From positions 1 through 45,994 of the forward strand of contig CACYHX010000018.1 of NCBI GenBank assembly GCA_902774365.1: 45,994 nucleotides of DNA, read 5' to 3'. Of the stretch, positions 39,227 to 45,994 are shown in pieces (within the stretch, counting starts at the first letter, position 1; each line of letters starts with the position of its first letter). Position numbers and translations under genes: made by a program. The stretch is from an uncultured Bacteroidia bacterium. Lineage in GTDB: Bacteria > Bacteroidota > Bacteroidia > Bacteroidales > F082. The notes under the pieces were generated by a model that saw only the letters and a list, made by a program, of their open reading frames with translations, had not been told where the DNA came from and searched no databases.

Positions 39227-42200
39227 ATGAGAAGAAAAACCTTACTTTTAATGTTGCTCATGGCACTGTTCTCTTCAGGCGCATGGGCGCAAACGCAAAC
39301 GGTTTACACGTCGTACACATACGACAATGGTACATCCAGTTATGCTTCCGACCAAAGCCCTGCTAAGTTGGTGGACAATATAAAGAACTCTAATTCCAAG
39401 TGGTGTGTCACTAGTTTCAGCAGCTACAGCCCCATCTATGTGGAATTCCACAGCACAGATCCCATCATTCCCGTGGGCTATGTGATGACCACGGGCGGCG
39501 ATTGCGCATCTTGGACTGGCCGTAACCCCAGAAGTTGGATCATCAAGGCCAAGAGGAACTCGAGCGACAGCTGGGCAGTAATTGCCGACGAGAGTAACAA
39601 CACCACGCTTCAGGATGTTGACTTGCAGGACTACACTTTCAATCTTAACAACAGCACCGAATACCAGTATTTCCGTTTCGAAGTGTCAGCCATTGCCAGT
39701 GGCAATACGTTCCAACTCACCGAATTGCAATTCCTGGTGAATAACGGCGGTGGAGGCAGTGGCACAACGGTAAGTTGGGGATCTATATCGGATAATAACG
39801 GCACTTCTGACGAACTAGCTATATCGCCAATTGGGCGTCACTATGGCTGGGAATATAAGGTGTACTGCTATCGTCCCAACACCCTGCCCTTTAGTGGTGA
39901 TATTACGCAAATAGGATTTTTGCCTTCCACTACGCAATCTACACCAGGTACTGCCAGCTCTTCCGTTACTGTCAATGGAGTGTCTGACAGCAACCCGATG
40001 CAGATTTGGATGAAGGAAGTGGATGGCAACACATCACTCGATGCGAATACCACCTTTGCCACCTATGCCTCTGGCGCCACAAAGGTTTATAGCGGCAACA
40101 TCCCTGCAACCACTAGTGGCACAATGAATCATTTTTCTTTGTCAACTAGTTTTTCGCACTCACAAGAAAACAGTCTTTTGATATTGGTTAGGACAAAGTC
40201 GAACAGCAACAGTGGCGACGGTGCCTTGTATTGTTACAACAAGATTCTCACCGGAGGTGTCAACCTTTCTTGGTCTAAAAGACAAGACTCTAGCGATCCT
40301 GGAATATCTGTTTCAGGAAGCGTAACTCAAAACAAGCTTCCCGTTCTCGAAGTCACATACAACTCCAACACTCAAACTTGCGAAGGCTTTGAAAGCGACT
40401 TAGGTGGCTGGATTTCGACAGCACAAGATGATAGCTATAAGTGGGCGCGCAAAACTGGTACGGGAGGTGGTTCCTATAACACTGCAGGAGAAGGCTCTTA
40501 TAATGTAGGTGCTTATAAAAGTAGCCGTATCAACAAATACACTTATTTAACATATTGTGCCGATTTGTCTTCTTGTACAGATATTTATATAAGCTACAAG
40601 TACATCAACCCAGCATGGAGCAGTGACATTGACTATATCTATTTGCAAACTTCCACCGACGGAACGAATTACACCAATTTGAAGAGTCACACAAGTAGTC
40701 ATACTAGTTGGACTCAAGAATCCAATGTGTCAATTCCTAACGGGACAAAATACATCAGATTTGCAGCATACGGAAATTATGGCTACGGCGTCGGCCTCGA
40801 TGAAATCTGCCTCGAATACTCCGGCAGTCCCACTTACATCACCGAAATCGCCTCCGTAGATGACTGGAACGCCTTCTGCGCCGCAGTGAACAGCGGCTAC
40901 AGTTACAGCGGTAAAACCGTTACCATGACCGCCGATGTGGGCACGGTCAATACCATTTGTGGTAAGCTCACAGGTGTAAATGACACCACTCCCAAAGCAT
41001 TCTCCGGCACCTTCGACGGTGGTGGGCATACCTTGACCGTCAACTATACGGACCAGCCCCGTTTTGCCGCTCCCTTCAAGTTTTTGGATGGCGCCACCAT
41101 TCGCAACCTGCGCACCTCTGGCACCATCACAGGCAGCAGCAACAACGACGGCAAAGTCATTGCCGGCCTCGTCGGCGTCAGCAAGGGCACCACGAACATC
41201 ATCGGCTGCAGCAGCAACGTCAACATCACTTCCTATTATAACAACGGAGATGACGTGGCTTTGTCCGGTCTCGTGGCTGCCATCAATGGTGGCACCCTCA
41301 CCGTTGAAGGCTGTGCATTCGAAGGCTCGTTGACAGCCAGTACGAGTAATAATAACCATAATGGTGGTATTGTGGGCTATTGGTATAGCGGCACCCATGT
41401 CTATGTCCGCAATACGGTGTTCGCCCCCACTGCACTGAATGTGACCACTGGCGACACTGGTTATTCATTTACCATCGCCCGCACGACCAACAATGCACAA
41501 GTGACCATCGAAAACTGCTACTACACGCAGGTCCTCGGCAACGCCCAAGGCAAGCAGCGTTATACCATCACGGGGCAAAGCCCGGCCACCGTGGCCATGA
41601 GCGGCACCGAAACCAACTACGGCGCAAGCGGCATCAAAGCCTACAAGAACGGTAGCACCCAACTCCCAGGCTTGGTTTACAATGGCACCATCATCGCTGG
41701 CAGCAGTGAAACGGTGAACCTCAGCTTGGGTTACACGGGAAGCGGCATCTTAAGCGGTTATCAAGCCAGCAACGGCACCCTTAGCGGCAATGCCCTTACG
41801 GGTAGTAATGACGCTTATACGCTCTCTTCGATTACCGCCAATTCGGTGATAACGGCTGCCTCTTTTCAGGATGCATATCTCATTGATTTCGAGACGGCGG
41901 CATTAGACCAGTTCGGGTTTGTTAACGACGGTTCCTATCCTTGGGTGGTCACCGACTGTTCCAATTCAACCAACTCCGTCGCCCCATACGCAGGTTCCTA
42001 CTGCATGATGAGCGGCAACTATAATGTTGCCAACACAGAATCGGCCATGCAAATGACGGTTGAATTTACCAGTCCCGGTTCCATCAGTTTCTATTGGCTT
42101 TCATCTGGTGAAGGCAGTTCATGGGACTATGGCAAGTTCTATGTCAATGGAAGCCAAATCACCTCAACCAATGTTGCTTCATGGAACCAATACACCTATC

Positions 42201-45200
42201 CTGTTACAGCAGGCACCTATACCTTCAAGTGGGCATACAGGAAAGACGGCAGCGTAAATAGCTATGATGACCGCTTATATGTGGATAACATTGTTTTTGC
42301 CAGCAACGGTAATTTCGTCGCCGTCATTCCCGACCCGACAGCGGGCGGCACGGCAACGGTTGGCAGCAACGGCGCCCAGGGCATCTTCGTGGCTGACGGC
42401 GGCAGCACCGCCCTCACGGCCACGCCAGCCTCAGGTTATCATTTGGTCAACTGGACCGAGAACGGCAGTACGCTCAGCAGCAGCAATCCTTACACGCTTA
42501 GCAACATCACTGCTAATCATGTGGTGAAGGCCAACTTCTCCAACACCTGCACCCTCACCACCTCGGTCAACCCGAGCGAGGGCGGCAGCATCACTTGCAG
42601 TCCTACGGGCAACAACGGCGTCTACAACTACGGCACCCAAGTGCAACTCACGGCCACGCCCAACACGGGCTACCAATTCACTGGTTGGATGGTGGACGGC
42701 TCATCGGCAGGCAGCACCAACCCCTACACCATCACGATGAACACCGACCACAACGTGGTGGCGAACTTCCAGCTGAACAGCTACAACATCCAAGCTTCGG
42801 TTGACCCGGCCAACTCTGGTACCATCCAAGGTACTGGCAGCTACAATCATGGTGCTACGGCTACCCTGACAGCCACACCTGCGAACAACTACCGCTTCGT
42901 CAACTGGACGAAGAACGGCTCGGTGGTGTCGAGCGACAACCCCTATAGCTTCACGGCTACCGAAGACGCCACCTACACGGCCAACTTCTCTTTGAACCAG
43001 CACACGCTGACCATCAACTACGTGGACGGCAACGGTGCCACGGTGGCTCCCCAGCATACCAGCACCGTGAGCTATGGCGACACCTACGCTGTCGCCTCAC
43101 CCGCTGTCACAGGCTACACGCCCGACCAAGCCACGGTGAGCGGCACCATGCCCGACAGCGACGTCACCGTCACCGTCACCTATAGCATCAACAGCTACCA
43201 GCTGACCATCGTCTACGAATACGCAGACCACTCCACGGCGGCCACGACCTATACGGCACAGCTGGACTATGGCGAAAGCTACAATGTCGCCTCTCCCGCC
43301 ATCACATGCTACAGCCCGAGCCAGGCCACGGTGAGCGGCAACATGCCCGCCAACAACCTCACCGTCACCGTCACCTACACCATGAAGGAGTACACCATCA
43401 TCGTGGCAAGCGACGGCAACGGCTCCGTGAGCATTGCCAACGCCTCAGGCTCACAAGTCACCGTCAGCTGCGGCACCCAGGTCACCATCGTCGCCACGCC
43501 TAACACGGGCTATTCCCTCGTCAACTGGACCAACGACCTCAACGCTACCACGGTCACCGATAACCCCTATCAGTTCACCGCCAACGAAACCATCTTCGGC
43601 AACGCGAACTCCATCACCCTCGTGGCTAACTTCGATTTGACACCGCCTAGCTTCACCACCACCGTCAACAGCGTCACCGACAACTCGGTCAACATGAGCG
43701 GTGCCGTGACCTACGGCGGCAACATCACTGAATACGGCTTCTGCTGGAACACCACCGGCGAGACACCTACCTCGCTCGTCGCTGGCAGCTACTACAGAGT
43801 CGGCAACGGTGTCCCGTCAGCCTCCTTCACCCAAAACATCACGGGACTCACCTCCAACACCTTATATTATGTGTGGTCCTATGTCGTCTCCAACTCCACC
43901 GTGATGTGCGGCGACCGTCAGACCTTCACCACGCTGGCACAGGTCACCACGGCGAGCGCCACCAACGTCACCACCTACGATGCCACCATGGGCGGCAGCT
44001 GGGCAACCGGCGGCGGCGCCACCATCACCGGCTGCGGTGTGGTGTACGGCACCGGCAGCACCCCGACGATCGGCGACGGCACCAGCACACAGGTCGCCAT
44101 GGCCTCGCCCAGCTCACCCTTCACGCTGCAGAACTCCAGCAACCTGCTGGCTGAAACAACATACTATGTGCGCGCCTACGTCACCAATGCCGGTGGCACC
44201 AGCTACGGCAGCGCAGTGTCCTTCACGACACTCGGCTACTACGGCATCGCCTACATGGTCAGCCCCGCCGCAAGCGACGGCGTCATCACCTTCAGCCCCG
44301 CAGGCGACGGACAAGGACAAGGCACCAAGGTCATCCCCGTTGGAAACGGCAATAACGCTTCACAAATGTTCCCGCTCATGGGAACGACTTCCACCTCGTT
44401 CGACGAGATGCTCTATCCCGCTCTCACCATCGACGGCAACGCCGTCCAGGGCGACATCCAAAGCATCAGCTTCTTCGTGAAGACGAAGGCCACTGGCGCT
44501 CAGAACCCCACCCTCGACATCTACCTGATGGAGACGAGCAGCACCACGCTCACCAGCGGCGTCGCAATTCCGGTCGCCAACCTGTGCTACAGCGGCACCG
44601 TGAGCGTGTCCAACCTCAACACTTGGGTGGACATCACGCTCGACACCCCGTTCGCCTACCAGGGCGGCAACCTGATCGTGGCTGTCGACTATTCCGGCTC
44701 GGGAGCCTACACTTGGGCTTCCTCTGATGCGACCGGCAAATCCTTGTGCTTCATGAGGAGCGTCACGTCCGGCGGTAACATCAACGGTGACGTCAATTAC
44801 GGCACATGGACCGAAGACCAAATGGGACTCTCAAGCAACCAGCTCCCGAACGCCAAGTTCACCATCGCCACCGCAAGCGGCAACACCGAGTGGTGCTCCT
44901 ACGGCTACACGACGACCGCCTCCGCCTCGACCCTCAACCCGGACTATGTGTTCGACCACTGGACCGTCGACGGCACCGACGTCTCGGGCAACACCCCGAC
45001 CTACACCTTTAACAACATCACCGCCGACCACACCATCACCGCCAACTTCGTGTTGACCTACAAGCGCTTCGTCTTCGACGGTAACTGGAACGTGGCAGGC
45101 AACTGGGATCCTGAAGGCGTGCCTACCCTCAGCGATGAGATCGCCATTGAGGCCAACGCCATCATCCCGAGCGGCGTCATTGGCTATGCCAACAACATCC

Positions 45201-45994
45201 GACCCATCACCCACGCCAACAGCTCCATCACTATCAAGGACGGCGGTCAGCTGGTCCATAACAACGGCAGCAACAACATGGTGACGGTCACTGTTGAGGA
45301 CACCATCGTGGGCTATGGCGCTGCCATCGCCAACACCAACAAGGACTACGAGATCCTCTCCTTCCCCGTCAGCAACCTGACCGCGGGCAGCAACGCCATC
45401 ACCGGCCTGCTCACCGGCGCGCAGCATCCCTTCGACTTCTACTCCTTCTATGCCAGTGAAGATCCTCTGGAATGGCTGCACCAGACCGCCGACAGCACCC
45501 TCAGCCTGATGAAGGGTTACATCTACGCCAGCCAGGATGGCACCACCATCCGCGTCACGGGTCCCGTCATGTCGAGCGCCAACGACGTCAACAGCACTGC
45601 CGTCGACTTCCTCAACGCCAACGCCCCGCGCTTCAACGGCTGGGCACTCATGGGTAACCCCTTCGTGTGTAACGCTTACGTGAGCCTCGGCACCAACAAC
45701 GGCGCAGGCGCTGAAGCCAATGCCGTCACCCCAATGGGCGGCGTGATGTTCCGCGTCTACGACGACGACTACATCGTCTACTCGAGAACTGCTCCCGGCA
45801 GGGGCACCGGCATCCTCAATATGGATGTGAACAAGGTCTCCGTGCGTGGCGCCGAGACCCTCGACCGCGCCCGCGTCCGCTTCGGCGAGGGCCGCAACCT
45901 CGAGAAGTTCCAGTTCGACACGCGCCACACCAAGATCTACATCCCCGAAGGCGACCAAGACTTCTCCGTCTACTACGCTGACGGCGCTGGCACC
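39227..45994 (+). CDS. giant secreted mosaic surface protein (3' end outside window)
   Basis: One frame of 2256 codons that is still open at the window edge. Signal peptide about 1-22 (ends GAWAQ). Domains read by eye: discoidin-like (about 25-172); an unnamed beta-domain (about 185-385); two MAM/jelly-roll-like domains (about 386-540 and 885-1025, with FESDLGGW and FETAALDQFG openings); a beta-helix part with GLUG-like repeats (about 541-800); three InlB-type repeats (about 1027-1256), two MucBP-like repeats (about 1257-1385), another InlB repeat (1386-1471), two fibronectin-like domains (1472-1670), a beta-domain (1671-1882), a fifth InlB repeat (1884-1944), then a T9SS-passenger-like region with ALMGNPF. 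A T9SS sorting domain is expected beyond the edge. Role is inferred: adhesion or surface display. The first 1.5 kb is more AT-rich than the rest. Confidence 0.9.
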   Translation, partial: MRRKTLLLMLLMALFSSGAWAQTQTVYTSYTYDNGTSSYASDQSPAKLVDNIKNSNSKWCVTSFSSYSPIYVEFHSTDPIIPVGYVMTTGGDCASWTGRNPRSWIIKAKRNSSDSWAVIADESNNTTLQDVDLQDYTFNLNNSTEYQYFRFEVSAIASGNTFQLTELQFLVNNGGGGSGTTVSWGSISDNNGTSDELAISPIGRHYGWEYKVYCYRPNTLPFSGDITQIGFLPSTTQSTPGTASSSVTVNGVSDSNPMQIWMKEVDGNTSLDANTTFATYASGATKVYSGNIPATTSGTMNHFSLSTSFSHSQENSLLILVRTKSNSNSGDGALYCYNKILTGGVNLSWSKRQDSSDPGISVSGSVTQNKLPVLEVTYNSNTQTCEGFESDLGGWISTAQDDSYKWARKTGTGGGSYNTAGEGSYNVGAYKSSRINKYTYLTYCADLSSCTDIYISYKYINPAWSSDIDYIYLQTSTDGTNYTNLKSHTSSHTSWTQESNVSIPNGTKYIRFAAYGNYGYGVGLDEICLEYSGSPTYITEIASVDDWNAFCAAVNSGYSYSGKTVTMTADVGTVNTICGKLTGVNDTTPKAFSGTFDGGGHTLTVNYTDQPRFAAPFKFLDGATIRNLRTSGTITGSSNNDGKVIAGLVGVSKGTTNIIGCSSNVNITSYYNNGDDVALSGLVAAINGGTLTVEGCAFEGSLTASTSNNNHNGGIVGYWYSGTHVYVRNTVFAPTALNVTTGDTGYSFTIARTTNNAQVTIENCYYTQVLGNAQGKQRYTITGQSPATVAMSGTETNYGASGIKAYKNGSTQLPGLVYNGTIIAGSSETVNLSLGYTGSGILSGYQASNGTLSGNALTGSNDAYTLSSITANSVITAASFQDAYLIDFETAALDQFGFVNDGSYPWVVTDCSNSTNSVAPYAGSYCMMSGNYNVANTESAMQMTVEFTSPGSISFYWLSSGEGSSWDYGKFYVNGSQITSTNVASWNQYTYPVTAGTYTFKWAYRKDGSVNSYDDRLYVDNIVFASNGNFVAVIPDPTAGGTATVGSNGAQGIFVADGGSTALTATPASGYHLVNWTENGSTLSSSNPYTLSNITANHVVKANFSNTCTLTTSVNPSEGGSITCSPTGNNGVYNYGTQVQLTATPNTGYQFTGWMVDGSSAGSTNPYTITMNTDHNVVANFQLNSYNIQASVDPANSGTIQGTGSYNHGATATLTATPANNYRFVNWTKNGSVVSSDNPYSFTATEDATYTANFSLNQHTLTINYVDGNGATVAPQHTSTVSYGDTYAVASPAVTGYTPDQATVSGTMPDSDVTVTVTYSINSYQLTIVYEYADHSTAATTYTAQLDYGESYNVASPAITCYSPSQATVSGNMPANNLTVTVTYTMKEYTIIVASDGNGSVSIANASGSQVTVSCGTQVTIVATPNTGYSLVNWTNDLNATTVTDNPYQFTANETIFGNANSITLVANFDLTPPSFTTTVNSVTDNSVNMSGAVTYGGNITEYGFCWNTTGETPTSLVAGSYYRVGNGVPSASFTQNITGLTSNTLYYVWSYVVSNSTVMCGDRQTFTTLAQVTTASATNVTTYDATMGGSWATGGGATITGCGVVYGTGSTPTIGDGTSTQVAMASPSSPFTLQNSSNLLAETTYYVRAYVTNAGGTSYGSAVSFTTLGYYGIAYMVSPAASDGVITFSPAGDGQGQGTKVIPVGNGNNASQMFPLMGTTSTSFDEMLYPALTIDGNAVQGDIQSISFFVKTKATGAQNPTLDIYLMETSSTTLTSGVAIPVANLCYSGTVSVSNLNTWVDITLDTPFAYQGGNLIVAVDYSGSGAYTWASSDATGKSLCFMRSVTSGGNINGDVNYGTWTEDQMGLSSNQLPNAKFTIATASGNTEWCSYGYTTTASASTLNPDYVFDHWTVDGTDVSGNTPTYTFNNITADHTITANFVLTYKRFVFDGNWNVAGNWDPEGVPTLSDEIAIEANAIIPSGVIGYANNIRPITHANSSITIKDGGQLVHNNGSNNMVTVTVEDTIVGYGAAIANTNKDYEILSFPVSNLTAGSNAITGLLTGAQHPFDFYSFYASEDPLEWLHQTADSTLSLMKGYIYASQDGTTIRVTGPVMSSANDVNSTAVDFLNANAPRFNGWALMGNPFVCNAYVSLGTNNGAGAEANAVTPMGGVMFRVYDDDYIVYSRTAPGRGTGILNMDVNKVSVRGAETLDRARVRFGEGRNLEKFQFDTRHTKIYIPEGDQDFSVYYADGAGT

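Noticed and set aside
44831-45958. 375-codon frame on the minus strand inside the giant gene
   Set aside because: Shadow of the giant protein's frame; same valine/alanine-rich composition as other shadows.

Overview
The window reads as a piece of a Bacteroidales (Bacteroidota) chromosome, most likely an uncultured anaerobe from gut, rumen or a similar habitat. The evidence is: many promoter -7 boxes of the Bacteroidota type TAnnTTTG; gliding/type IX secretion accessory genes (gldB, gldE, gldD); a secreted nuclease with a type IX (T9SS) C-terminal sorting domain; small PorT-like outer-membrane barrels; a B12-dependent class II ribonucleotide reductase; tryptophanase; and the gene order rng / small COX24-like protein / HU / mutY / ssb / gldE / gldD. 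No rRNA, tRNA, CRISPR array, transposase or prophage gene was seen. Genus cannot be fixed from the sequence.

Layout. 1-5.6 kb: a hypothetical gene, an orphan Imm32-like small protein, an operon phzF-like / GNAT / ogt, then a fused PAP2 phosphatase-VanX dipeptidase, a Bcp peroxiredoxin and a lipoprotein. 5.6-10.7 kb: comM/yifB, gldB, cinA, and a divergent nucleoside phosphorylase. 10.7-18.8 kb: an envelope block with an OmpA-like protein, three small outer-membrane barrels, a proline aminopeptidase and a TonB-dependent receptor. 18.9-25.7 kb: rpmB, an MscS channel, an exosortase-family gene overlapping a ROK kinase, nrdJ and tatD. 25.7-30.3 kb: hflX, trpS, rng, a 29-residue COX24-like protein and HU. 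30.4-35.2 kb: mutY, ssb, gldE, gldD, corA. 35.3-38.4 kb: T9SS endonuclease I, an MntP-like membrane protein and tnaA. From 39.2 kb to the window edge runs one unfinished reading frame of at least 2256 codons, a secreted mosaic surface protein.

The genes are mostly housekeeping and envelope functions. The unusual content lies between them. Four 25-28 bp hairpins have the plan GTAGRGACG...CGTCYCTAC, two of them perfect palindromes with different cores and one inside the ogt coding sequence. Several other palindromic elements occur, including one that supplies the stop codon of cinA, one between gldE and gldD, and one after ssb with crossed complementary blocks. Degenerate tandem arrays with a 7-nt register (locally 8, 10 or 11) recur in at least six intergenic places; one forms nearly the whole predicted leader of trpS. 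The tnaA gene has a long leader (about 235 nt) holding a 20-codon open frame. These non-coding patterns, together with the exosortase-ROK overlap, the PAP2-VanX fusion and the giant mosaic protein, are the points most worth a second look. All assignments come from reading the sequence; no database search was run.
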